Origin: Syngnathus acus
Taxonomy: Eukaryota > Chordata > Actinopteri > Syngnathiformes > Syngnathidae
Assembly (NCBI RefSeq): GCF_901709675.1
Contig: NC_051087.1
Location: 5,413,001 to 5,477,000 of the forward strand
Length of the DNA: 64,000 nt
Direction: 5' to 3'
This document shows, in pieces, positions 1-12,100 of the stretch (the stretch's first letter is position 1; the number at the start of each line of letters is the position of its first letter). A program made the translations under genes and the position numbers. The notes beneath the pieces are model-generated. The model was not told the DNA's origin. It ran no database searches and was given only the letters and a program-made list of their open reading frames with translations.

Positions 1-383
1 AAAGAATTTGTGACCTGACCTATTTTGTGGCATTTTTATAGATTTTTCTAAGTGATACTGACAAGTAAACTTTGATTATTTGGAGTTCTTGTAGTCTTTT
101 ATCCTTCTGTCTCCTTTTCACGGCTCCGCTGATCGTAAATCATTGAACGCTTTTAACTGAACAAATGGGGTGGCACTAGCCCACAAACTACTTAACATCT
201 ACAAGGTCAGACACAACAAAGCACACAACAGAAGTCTTTTTTTTTTTTTTTTGGGAATGTTCTGCTGTGAATCAGAGTTGTGGCAACAATGAGTATTTCT
301 GGTCAGTTTCGAACATCCCCGAGACTTTTTTGTTACTTTAACTGACGAAAATAACTTGTCATAATTTCTGACTTCCCTTGGAG

Positions 384-1252
384 GGATTATGAATGTAACA
401 CTTACACCTGCTCTCGAGCAAATACAAGAGTTACAGAATTCTCCCTTCTCAAGGCCAATTTGCTGCTGTCAGTTTATGATTATGGTTGTAAGTTATAATG
501 CTCTCAAAACGTCTTTTGGAAATGTCACAAAAGTTGTATTCTTCCAGATCACGGCTACACGGATCTCGATATGGTGGACTACACAAACTTCATAGTGTTG
601 GCCTCCTTCTGCGGTGTGTTGCTGGTTTTTAGTGTGTTCAGCTCTGTGTATGTCTTCAGAGGATCTTGGGTAAGATGGGCATCACATGCGATCAGCATGT
701 TGCGATATCAGAGCTGAGCAATGTTTGGCTTACATTTTTAGCGACAAAATCAAATAAGGAAACTTGGGCATGTGTTCTTTTTTTTTTGGACAAATTTTAG
801 ACAAAACAAATTCCCGAATGTGGCAATCCAAGCAACAATCGAAAGCAGAACAATGAGCGAACGCAAGCAGAAGAGCCTAAGGATGACAGCATGGGTGGAA
901 TAGCTTCTTCCACAGCTCTCTATGCCGTAAGTATGGCCATGGGCGTATGCACATTCATGTCATTATTGTGGTCACTTTTCTCTTTTTAACTTATAAATAA
1001 AATGTCGTAGAGTCTTGAGCCGCGACCTCGCTCCATTTATGATGTGCTTGACCGCTCAGCTGTCAACACAGAGTCACAGCAGAAGAAGCCTCCTCCCAAC
1101 CCAAAAACCAGCCAGAAACCGGTCAGTGTGGATTCTTACTGATTTGTCACATATTTAGAAATGTATGACAAGATAAATTCTGTCCTCAGGGGGAACAAAG
1201 CGCACAAGCACAAGAGGAAGGCGTATTTGAGTCTGTCTATGAGAATTTCTGA
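384..1252 (+). CDS. Ig-superfamily receptor, 3' exons: end of Ig domain, TM and ITIM-like tail (5' partial)
   Basis: The last exons of a membrane receptor can be joined: about 384-487, 548-669, 801-926, 1011-1121 and 1190-1252 (stop TGA). All have GT-AG borders and the frame stays open across junctions. The first exon reads like the end of an Ig fold (DYECNTYTCSRAN) followed by a tyrosine-rich stalk (VYDYGYHGYTDLDMVDY). Exon 2 then encodes a hydrophobic helix (VLASFCGVLLVFSVFSSVYV) and a basic stop-transfer residue. The cytoplasmic tail is polar and contains ALYASL, SIYDVL and a terminal SVYENF. SIYDVL fits the ITIM consensus (S/I/V/L-x-Y-x-x-I/V/L), and YENF fits a Grb2-type YxN SH2 site. 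This suggests an inhibitory or signalling immune-type receptor. I do not recognise the family member. The start lies left of the window, and the 5' border of the first listed exon is uncertain because its acceptor is weak. Confidence 0.6.
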
Positions 1253-1757
1253 ATCCTAAAGAATCCTGAGTCAACCCTGGCTGACATTGGAACCCATAAA
1301 GAAATAAATGATATACTGTATATACTGGAAAGACACAGAATGTATATTTATTTTTGAATGACGATTAAAAGTATCTAAATCATCATGTAAAAATACACTG
1401 ATATGCCAGAGCCTTTATATGCAGGCAAATTTGCAATATAAATCTGTGTCTAAGCAATGTCTATCATTATAATCCGATGTTAAAAATCCATAAATGTTTT
1501 CCATGAACTCTAGAGCTAGAAAGCACTTAAACATATTCAGCAACATTATTCAGCATTTTTTCTGTAAATTAATTGTTTCTGTCTATTAACTTAACTAACT
1601 AATTAAGTTCGCCATGTTGGGGATCTAAGTGTAGTTTTGTTTGAATGTCTGTCTGAATAAACAGATTTAATAACCAACAACAAATACAGTAAATTATTGT
1701 GCTGTGTTTGGCTGCAACATAGGAGGGACGAGTGATATCAAAATCTACACTCCGTAC

Positions 1758-1826
1758 CAGTTGGTGGCGGTAAAGCGCTATTAAATTGTTTCCCAACCTC
1801 CAATAATTGACCAATAGAAGAAGAAT
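1758..1826 (+). promoter_or_regulatory. f8a promoter-proximal element with two CCAAT boxes
   Basis: Just upstream of the f8a start codon lies a GGTGGCGGTAAAGCGC block (from about 1762), then CCAACC, two CCAAT boxes (1800-1804 and 1811-1815) and an AGAAGAAGAA tract. There is no TATA box. This arrangement resembles a short promoter-proximal sequence that I recall recurring before many fish genes. That resemblance is from memory and has not been searched. It is likely the core promoter of f8a, with transcription starting around 1830-1880. Confidence 0.45.
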
Positions 1827-1894
1827 ACCATCACAACACCGCTGTCACTGTCAGTCGCACTTTCGGGTCGTTTTTGTGGTTACCTGCGCTGACC

Positions 1895-4800
1895 ATGGCT
1901 GCGGAAGGTGACTTTTTGGCGAGATACCGTGCTGTATCGAATAAGCTTAAAAAGTAAGTGTCGGATAAATGGAAAGCAAGAAGAAATACAGATTGAAAGG
2001 GTGTCAGAAGAAATTATAATGCCGTTACAAGCTAGCTAGAGTTTGCCAGCTTCAATCTCGACAGTCAGAGAGACGTAATAATTATGAGCGATATTTCTTC
2101 ATCTCACAAATAGATGTTTTGCGAAATGATCTAAGGTTTGGTACAATACATCAGCGCCACGCGACGGTCCAGTGACGCTTAAAGCCGTCAGATGGCTGAC
2201 ACTTTTTTACACAATGGCACAGAAGGTAACATTTTACATGTTGAGAACGATGGTAACATTTCTATCCTCGTTGCAGACGTTTTCTTCGAAAGCCAAATGT
2301 CGCCGAGGCAAGTGAGCAATTTGGTAAGTTTGGACATTTTAGTAATAAGCAAATCAAATGTGCTCAATTGATCAGCTTATTTGCAACAATGTTTGTTGTT
2401 TCAGGCCAGCTAGCTAAAGAGCTAAAGCAGCAGGACTGTCTGCAGTATGCTGCTTTCTGCAACCTTGCCATGGCCCGGTAAGACAAGTCATGCACAAATC
2501 ATTCCTGCAAGGTTTTTCTTGTGTGTAGTTTGGCAATGACTGTTTCAAATAGGTACAATTGTAAAGCAGTTATTATACAAACAAAGTTGTGCTTCCACTG
2601 TCTCCTGCAGGTGTGAGCAGACTCTTTTCAACGCTCCCGGAGAAGCTCTGGCGCTAACTGATGCTGCACGCCTTTTCCTTTCCTCTGAGAAAGAGAATCA
2701 CTCTCTGCAGGCACCAGGCTTTGATGAACACTTACAGGCAGCACTCAACTGCTACACTTTTGCCATTAAGGTTTACTGTGATGCCCCTTTCCTCTTGCAA
2801 AGTAAATGTATATAATGTAACTGTCGGATAATGCTGTTATTCTTACAGGTGTACATTGAAATGAACCAGCCTGTGATGGCAGCCAGTCTTTGTTTAGAAC
2901 TTGGCAATGCACTCAAAGTAAGCTCCCCTGTTTATGTGATGCATTATATGGGTGGCATATTATATTTCATTTAATGTGATGCCTCAATAGGAGATGAACC
3001 GACCAGGAGAAGCTATTGTTCATTACCAGAGGGCAGCAGAGCTGCAAACACAGATGCCAGTGGAAGCTCTTCTGTCATTGGGAGAAATGGCTTCGTGTAA
3101 AATTCTCACACGTGAGTTTGATGTCTCTTACCTTCTTTGTTTGGTTCCAAAATGTGCGAGGTCATATCAGGCTGATTACTAATAAATAAAGAGGTGCCTT
3201 ACCAGATCTATGACATTTTTGCAACTTATCTGATGTGTGATTTGTGTTTTGTCTTTTGAAATAGGTGACTACGATGGTGCCCTTTCAGTTTTTACAGAAA
3301 TGCAGCTCATGTGCCAGGAGAGAGGACTGCAACTACCAGGCACCAGCACCCCCGTAGGTGCTTTTCTGGACATTGTAGCAAGATGCGAGATCTCTAGAGT
3401 ACTCCTCCTGATGCTGCTTGAGGTACAACCCATGTTTTCATACATATACTGTATTGGAGAGAGTAGCAGAATATCTATGAGGTTGGGAAACAGATCAAAT
3501 TCAAACTGCAGCCCTGGGAGCTATTTTGAATTCCCGGAAAGAAATTCCACTGTCCAAAAACTCAATTCAAGAATTGCTATCCAATAAGAAGTCCCAAGTT
3601 AATCTGTAACTTGACATATTGAGTTACCATTCGATTTGACTATGTGCATTTGAATAAAAATGACATTATTATTTTTGGGACAAATACTGTTCAAATGAGG
3701 GAGGGGCGTGGACTTTAGTGGCTACTTGTGGGAATATAGTTGTCATTATTCCACTCCAGCCGCAACAATGATCAGACTTTACATTGCGGTTAAGAACAAT
3801 ATCTAGTTTTGTGGAAATTAAATTAAGTGAAAATGCAGTAAGGTTGATGTCATGGCACAGGAGCATTATTCCAATGAGCTGCATGAAAACCTTCCAAACT
3901 TTCAGTGGCACGCAGCCAGCAAATTTCAAATCGGAGAGATACTATAAAAGTTTAGTGGGAAAGGAAGGAAATACCTACGCAATGGAAATACAACACCGGT
4001 TTGTGTTGTGACCATCTACATTCCATAATCTAAACCATAACGCTTATTTTGTGGTTCTGTCCACTTTTCTGTGCAGCCTCCTCCTCAGAAGCTTCTGCCA
4101 GAACATGCGCAAACACTGGAGAGATACGCATGGGAGTCCTTTGACCCACATAGCCAAGGTGGAGATTCTTTTAATTTCCTAACAAAACTATTCTTTTCCC
4201 TTTGTGTTACGGAGAAGTCTTACCGCAATTGACAATCATTACAAGTCCAATGAGTCAGTCCTCTTGTTCTCTTGCAGTGACCTTCCTACCCGAGAATGTT
4301 TTCCTGCTGCTGCAGTCGGTGGTGGTGAGTTTCATCAGCTGCATACTTTTGCACTTGACAGGATTTCCTGGTCTTCTCCTCGGGGCCTTTTGCAAAGCTG
4401 CGATAAATGTGCCGGGATTGGCACCGCTTTTCAAATGGATTTCAGTTTTCCCGTATTAATCTGCGGCATTTGAACACGAGTCCTCAGAGGACAGATAATA
4501 CTGCGCTAGTGTTGCTCGACGAAGCCGTAACAAAAAGAGGAGTCTATAATGAAACATCAGCTGAGTTTATGAATAAGCGCAGAGTCACATCCCATGTCAA
4601 GGCCATCTGAATTTATTCGGGCCACATATAAAAGCCAATGTGTTTCACAGATGGCATGCCAGGAGAAAGACACTGAGTCCCTGAAGTCTCTTCAAACTGA
4701 ACTATGGTAAGCGTTTCATAATGCTCATCGCTATCATGACCACTTTGTTCCCTCTCTTAGTGGATTTGACATTTTTCATTGACAGTGTTATTTCGATTTG

Positions 4801-4897
4801 CATTTTCCACTTCAGGCCACTGCTGACCGCTGAGCAGAATCATCTCCTCCACCTAGTGGTTCTGGAGCGCATCACACCGTCTGGCCAAGGCATTTAG
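1895..4897 (+). CDS. f8a: 40-kDa huntingtin-associated protein (HAP40 / F8A)
   Basis: Eleven coding exons join in frame to 317 residues: 1895-1953, 2277-2323, 2405-2477, 2611-2770, 2849-2917, 2991-3111, 3265-3422, 4077-4158, 4278-4324, 4651-4706 and 4816-4897 (TAG). The protein begins [20 protein letters not shown]. It consists of TPR-like helical hairpins (for example [18 protein letters not shown] and [17 protein letters not shown]), and its length fits vertebrate F8A/HAP40. Known role: HAP40 binds and stabilises huntingtin between its HEAT domains and is linked to Rab5 early-endosome transport. In humans the F8A copies are intronless and lie within or near the F8 gene, so this intron-rich form probably represents the older gene structure. 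The start was chosen because it sits in GACCATGG at the head of a spliceable first exon. Identification is firm. An AATAAA at 5530-5535 may be a polyadenylation signal. Confidence 0.93.
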
Positions 4898-6384
4898 TAG
4901 CGTCCTGGTCTCATCCGCTTCCTCTGGGAACGATAGCTAACATCATGGAAACATTCCTGCTTGTGACTGGGTCTGTTGTAAGACCTCAAGAAACGCTTGC
5001 ACTGAGAGAAATACCAATTGTAAAACCTTACAAAAAAAATACTTTTGTGGTATATTAATGTCATTATTTTGTGCTTTTACCCAGATCTAATTGTTTTCTA
5101 TAGCACTTGTTGAGAACGTGGAATGAAGCCAGAGTAAACTGTACCCCAAATCTTGTCGTTAGCCTGCTAAAATAGTACTTCATACATATTTATAGTGCCA
5201 TTTGATAGTGTTGATCTTGAGTTGATGAATGAAGCGTGAAGAAGTTTGTTACTAGTTGTTTTATTGATTATAGTATATGGCTTCACTCCAATGTAATTAC
5301 AAACCTTCTAATGCATAGTTTAGAAATACGATCAAATGAAACACTGTCGTCCTCCATACTTGGTTCACATGTACAAATTGATGTACTTTTCTCTTAAGAT
5401 AGCAGCCTACTACAAACAAAAAATGCAAAACATAGTTTGACAAGGAAAGGAAAATTACAAAATGTTACAAAAATATAATGGTTACAATGTACATGGATAA
5501 AACAAGGATACACTATACTTCAATCATAAAATAAAGATACATGACTTAAAACTACTTGTATTTTCAATTAAGGCTTGTTTAATTGTTCAAGTACTATAAC
5601 AGGGAAGTTGTAGTGTTGCTAAGATGCTCTAACTTCACATGTAATGTTTACTTCTTTCTTGCGATTGTTGCTGGAAGCCTGTTTGATTCAGGGGGGGTGT
5701 CAGCACTTGAACTTCTTATCACATCTTATCTTCTTCACACCCCAGCTTCTAAAATAATCTTAACTGATGGCTTTATTTCTAAAGAGCCAACAGTGTGAGA
5801 CTTAAGGCACAGAGATGCGACACTCCTGTTTGCACAGTAAATGTATGAAGCCACATTTGGCTGCAGTTTGGGTTAGTTTAGCATAGAGGCTACATCATTC
5901 AAAGGTAACAAAATCCACATGTAAAACTTTCTAAAATTCCATTTGTGTAAACTACAAAAAAAAAAAAATACAAATGTCTATCTCCCACTTCTCCCAAATT
6001 TTACCCTAAGCTACCCAGCAGCAACAGTTGACATGTTCCCAAATTGCCACTAGATGTCAAAAGTAGTATTTGACATCATCATTGTAACTTGCTATTGTAA
6101 CTAATTTGACTTTATGGTACAGATGTAAATTAGCATGTTATACAAATTTAAACTTAACTCCCGCATAGTACAAATTAATTGGGGGAATAGAAAACTGACT
6201 GATTAAATGAGTTAGGCTTATCATAAGATTTTTTTTTTTAATGTACGGCTTTTTTTTTTTTTTAAATGCTTCCCATTTTTTAAACTCCCAAAAACAAATA
6301 TTTGTCACTGATTTGGAGGATACTTCTTGAACGTCCCAATTAAGAAGGAATGTGATCCCACATCCAGGCCGCCTCTCTTTCCAC
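4898..6384. other. Intergenic / 3' UTR region between convergent f8a and EMP genes
   Basis: This is AT-rich sequence holding the f8a 3' UTR (AATAAA at 5530-5535) and, on the other strand, the 3' UTR of the EMP-family gene. It has poly(A)/poly(T) runs at about 5955-5968 and 6230-6263. Short ORFs here have no domain content and no splice context. I see no further gene. Confidence 0.6.
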
Positions 6385-9176
6385 TCACTCACTCTTTTTC
6401 CGCAGGACGAGATAGGTGATGGCTAAGAGCAGTGTGAGGACAAATGAAATCCAGGCCAGGATGTAGGAGTGTCCATATGCTCCGTCTTCTTCTGCATGGA
6501 ACTCGGAGGTGTAGATTGAGGCAGCTATCATTATACACAGACCTGCGGGCGAGAAGTGAATACTCAAGACAATTTGTACTCATAACAGGTAACTCCTTAT
6601 ACCAGTAATACCAATCAAGTCATGAACAATTTTCTCAATTACTGGCTGCAGTGTGTTTACTTACTTGACTACAGAGGGTGAGGGGGATTTATGACATCTG
6701 AATCATAACTATAATATATAGCATTCTTTAAATTTTTCTGCACAATATTTTTTCATCCTTGTCATATCAGAACATATGAGACAGTTGTTTTTTTTGTTTC
6801 TAGCAATTTATATGTATATGTTAAAGAATTTTTTTTTAATTTTCCACACTGCATACATCAGCAATTTCGCGATTGTCAGCTTTTCAGATGCCATTTCTGT
6901 TCTATACGTGGCGTATATTGTGATAAAGCATGCCACTATTAGTAAAGGAAAATATAGCCACCTCGTAACGCTGCTATTTCAAAGTTTCCCTACAGGGCGC
7001 CGTTTATTATTCATATGGCCGACCCACCCCATGATTCATTGGTGCGTGGAAACAAAGGCCACAATTAGAGGAAATATGGTATTTTCATCAAAATAAGTAA
7101 TCATATCATGAGGGCTTGTCAAATAATGTCAAATGAGATGAAAGCATTTGCTGTAACTGTCTCAGTCTATCACCCACTGAAAATCCAATATGAATCAGAC
7201 TAATCGCTATGACAATGAGTGTTACAAATATTTTGAGTTGAAAATCATGACCCATCAAGAGGATTCGCATGACTCATTTTTCTGCTCAATTCTGAGTGTG
7301 CATTATGTGAAAGTGAGTGAAACGCCCAAAGGCAATTGAAGCAACAGAAAGACTTTGTCCCAAAACAATTAAATTTCTCTCAAACTAATGTTCTAATACT
7401 CCCATAAAAATGAGAGCTACTTATTAAATATTTAACTTTAAAATGACTATAGCTATTTAGTTGACCCCTCCCTCTTCACTGTTAAAACTAAACATTAACC
7501 CAATTTGCATTTGGAATGTAGCTAAAGTTAGGTTAGCGGCAAAATGTATCTTCTTCATTTTTGTCAAGCTACTGCATTTGCCCTGAGATCCTCTGGCGCC
7601 TCCATAGGGGAGGGGTGGGACTCCCATTTCATTATCAGTACTTTTTTTTTTTTTTACATTTAATGTTTTCATTCATTTTTCAAGCAAAATATAATTTCTC
7701 TCCTGCTATTTACCTCACATACATATCCAATTTGATACTTATCCGGCTTGAGTTTATTTTCAGTTAGTAGTTTTTGTGCATGACATTCCATTCGTCTTGT
7801 GGCGTTTAACCCTGTAGACTCTTGAGACTAGAGAACACACAACCTTTGTCTTAATTGTATCATGCAGAACAAATAAAAGTGCTTGAACTCTGCCTCCGGC
7901 TCTGAGCAGACAGACTCGTAGCATTAATCGATCCCACCCCATTATTATGGATTTTCAATGATCCTCCCCTCTTCCTCCATAAGGATGTACAGTAATATGC
8001 GCTTAATCACACAATTAGTTGATGCATTCTAAAATATATTTTAGCACGTCATCTAACAGGGGAGTGAGAGGTTGCCTTTGGTTATAGAAGAACGTTATTA
8101 CTCACAGGCGAGCAACTGCAAAACGCCAGTGAAGGTGAAGCGCTGTCCTTTAGGCAGAGTGAAGAGCTGGGCCACAAAGACAAACAGGGCCAGGATGGCA
8201 AAGATGCACGCCAGCACTGAAGTCGCCTGTACTGCTTGAAGGTACTCTGCAGCAACAACAACACAGACAGTGAAGGAATGACAAAAATGTCAACAATTGC
8301 AATTTGCACGGCGCTTATTAAACATCACTGCTATTGCAAACTAATAATTTTCTAACAGGATGGCACTCGCTGTTATGTGCACATGAATCTGCCTGCTGGT
8401 TATACACTTAACACCTGCTACCGTATATTCACTGCAGTGGGATGCGCATCTGGTGGGTGAGAAGATTTCTTATTGTGTTTACCTTCTGGGTAGTCTTTCA
8501 GGTTAGTGTAATGCCAGGCTGAGTTGACCAGCTCCCATCTTCCCCACAAGTCAGTTGACAAAGCATCGGTGGTCCACCAGGCCTACAGAAACACAAGTAC
8601 GTGTCATGTTATTATGTTGTGAATTGTGTGTTTTGGATGCAAAAACTTTTGTTTCTAAATCACTGTGGATCTATTTCTATTGCCCAACTTTCTCTCTTGA
8701 TCGCAAAAGTGCGACAAATGTTGTAAGGGCATCTCGTGAACAAAGCCCCCTTTAGGTGACCTTGCAGATTTTACAGTGAGACCCACCCATAAGCCCCGCC
8801 CCATTACTTTCCTTTCATAGATCACAAAATAATAATAAAATATTATTATTATTACATTTTGGTCTATCTCAGGATGAAACCAACTTTTAAGCTCTACATC
8901 CATCCAAGCAGTTGTACCTGATGGATTGTTTGGTCAGTGTATAATAATGTGGGTGGTAAAATAGGAACCCACCCAAGAACTTTCACAAAATTGGTTAAAT
9001 AACACTCGCTTAACTCAACTTCTGCCCCATATTTTCATTTGAGTAAAACAAACAATTGGAGTGTGAGTCTTTGGAGGGTATATGGGAAAAAAAATACTTA
9101 CATTATCAATAGTAGCAACGAGGAGCAGGATAATGGCGGTGAGATGGACAACAACGATTCCAGCCAGCATCAACAT
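6385..9176 (-). CDS. PMP22/EMP-family tetraspan membrane protein, EMP2-like
   Basis: Four coding exons on the minus strand join in frame to 157 residues: 9102-9176, 8483-8582, 8106-8246 and 6385-6542. The order is TM1 ([20 protein letters not shown]), an extracellular loop with DNAWW and [14 protein letters not shown], then [19 protein letters not shown] (TM2), [13 protein letters not shown]3 ([13 protein letters not shown]), and TM4 followed by YLVLRKK. LQAVQAT, the (L)[10 protein letters not shown] block, YSYILAW-type TM4 and a C-terminal LRKK are family hallmarks; TM3 and the DNAWW motif look closest to EMP2. Family members modulate membrane microdomains, integrin surface levels and cell adhesion. 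The first-loop cysteines usual in EMP and claudin proteins (the C of LWxxC and its partner) are absent here (LWGRW). EMP1 cannot be excluded. A non-coding 5' exon probably ends at 9936 with a GTAAT donor. Confidence 0.85.
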
Positions 9177-12100
9177 TGTGACCCTCTGGGAAAATAAATA
9201 CCGTAACAGTGATTTGAAGGGACTGCGGGGCGTGTGCGCTTACGCGCATGCGCGCGTGTGTGTCGGAAGATGCAGAGCATTTACTGTATTTAAGTTAACC
9301 TCCCCCTAGCAGAAAGCCCCTCACAGCTGTCCCAGATAAAACACTGCGAATGGGAGCTGACAGACAGAGGGCCCCCCAAAAAAACGCCCCCAAAAGCCCC
9401 GCAGACAGATGTGCCCCCTCCCCCCCAATCTCCCCGCGCCGAAGTATTAACTTTTCACACATTTCTTGTCCCACCTCACTGGATAAATCAACAAGAACTA
9501 TTTGTAGTATCCTATACTCGAATTCAGGGCTTGAAGCTATTTCCGTCGACGAGAAAGGCGCATTTGTTGCGACGGTGTGCGGACATTCGCAAATTACACG
9601 CGCAGGCCCTCTACTGTACAATACCGTCAACGACTTTGAAAAGAGCGCGAGAACGCAACACTCGCCCATAATAATAAAAATAATGACGATTATTATTCAC
9701 TTTCCGCGCACGGATATCGTCATTTATGACGATTACCGTCCGACATGAAATGTTTTCCAATGCGCGCCTTTTACCCTCTCAACTTTTCGACCCTTCCAAG
9801 TTACTTTGAAAGTTTGGGCTACGCCGTAATTCTCACTTTCCTGCACTTAAAGTGACCACAAACTCACCAAAAACACGCGTTAAACGAGAGGAATGATTAT
9901 TAGTATGAATGCAATCGAGGAGAATAAAGTATTACCTGAAAGCGCTCAAACGCACAGCCCGGGAGTTATTTGGAAAATGTGAACGGCAGTAGAAGACCCA
10001 CCCAGCTCTGACTTGGACGCACACACATCGGCCTGTTTTCCCTCTCTTCCCCTTGTGCAAGCCCCACCCAGAAAGTTTCACATTTTTTTCCTCCTCAATG
10101 AAATGTCCACACACTAAAAGCTATGCAGAGTAGTTCGCCCATAAAACAACAGCCAGTTTGAAAACGTAGATTTCTTCAACCTTGTTTGGAGTCCACAGAG
10201 TTTCTCAAAATATTTCTTTTAATAAACATTTTTTTATTTCCTGACCATGAGATAATACTGTCCCGTACATGAATATATACATGCCTTTATTTGCATGCAT
10301 CACACTCTGTCTACATACTAATAATTGAAGTTACCTTGGAAGTTGGAATGAATGAATGGAATCCGAAAAGGCAAAGAGAAAAAGAATAAATGAAGCACTG
10401 TAATCCTTGTAACATTACCGTGTATTGCAGTGATCCCCAGATAACCACGCAAATGTGTGCCTTAGGGCTATGGAATGTTATACTGTAGTAGTGCAAACTA
10501 ACCGCAAAACTTGTCGAACTGCTATCACACATCGAACAAATTAAAGTGCGGATGTTGAACGCTGTAATGTTTGAGTGGATCGAATTTCACCAATATTATC
10601 ATGGAAAATATGCTTTAAAACTCACTGCTTGGCTACTTACCTGCATTTGTTTGCTTGTTTGTTTGTTTGTTTGTTTGTTTGTTTGTTTTGCTTTTACCAC
10701 GATGAACTTTTGTCTCATCTTGACTCATGAAGTATGACTGTATTATTGGCATGTATGTACATTAAGTGCATGTAGTGTGGAGCACGGGGCTGAACGTCTG
10801 GCGTCTGGTACTAATTCAAATCAATAATAAAAAGCTTGGAATTGATTATCCAGAGTCTGCCAGGCAATGCACTCTCACTGATTTACCATCAGCCACGGCT
10901 GCAACATACTCTCATTCGGCCATAAGAAATAATAATAATAATTCACTACAATTGATTGACACTGCTGGAGAGATGACGTAATGTTTTACCTCAAATATGT
11001 ATCCCGCATGCAGTGTAGTAATTATTCCCAGTCCAGGTGTTGACCAAACGCTATGTAAATGTCAGCAATTACCAAAGAAAAGTGGTTACATCCCACGTGA
11101 ATCAATATGGGCTGACGCTTTTTGCAGTATCAGTAAATGTCTGCACTCTGCTGTCATTACCGTCCATCTGCTTTCAATTACTGCATTCTCTGTGACATTT
11201 GCATCTTTTTAAGTCACAGTTTGCAGAAAACGGCCTGTTAGTCAAACATTGAATTCCGCAGTCAGGCTATGTATGACATCACACTGGGTGTGTTTCACGC
11301 CTAACTCTCTTCACTTGAAACACTCACAAACTTGAGTGTTGTTTCTTTGGATTTCATGTAACTTTCAGTGAATGCTATTCTCTTAACACCCCTCATTTAT
11401 GCTGCTCAGAATAATTGCTGCAATATATCTGCAAAAAGCCACAGAAAAACAATATGCAGTAGTGATTCTCTCAACTTTTGTTGAAAAATAGAGATTTTGG
11501 TATCTTTGACAGCTGGACTTTAGAGGTCCTATCGAATGTGTTCCCAAGCTGGATCGGTAAATTTTAAGGGTACAAAAGCTACCGCTCTTCTGGCAAAACT
11601 CTTTCTAAAGTTACAATCGTATATATTATTTCGAAGAACACGGTGTAGCATGAAGTCCAGATTTGCAAACAGGGGAACCTCTGTGAGTGACACCAGCACA
11701 GAAAAATCCAGTTGACAGCAAATTACAGCGTGGGTGAAAGCAGCGAGCATCACCGTGGCAACCTCCAACTGCAGTGAAGGCCCGTATAGACGCTGGTGTT
11801 TTGAAAATAACAGCCTGGCACGACTGACTTCTATTTAACTTACGTTATTGTTCAAATGTTGAAGTGAACGCGTGCGTGTGGGGCCGTAGGTGCTTGTTTG
11901 GGTTGTGACATAATACAGATGTAGTGGATTTTTCAAATAATGCCATGTTTTGAAAGGCTCACCACCAGTCAGCCAGTGGACATCCGTTAAAGCTTTTTAC
12001 TACCTGTGCTGGATAAGAGAAAAGCTCAAGTGAGTATGGGTCTTCTTATGACAAAAGCATGTTTTGAAAGCAGGCTTAGCTCATTTCTGCCCTCAGGCTT

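Noticed and set aside
9350-9748. Overlapping plus and minus ORFs of 124-132 codons in the EMP 5' intron.
   Set aside because: There is no recognisable domain, no splice context, and each frame is a shadow of the other.
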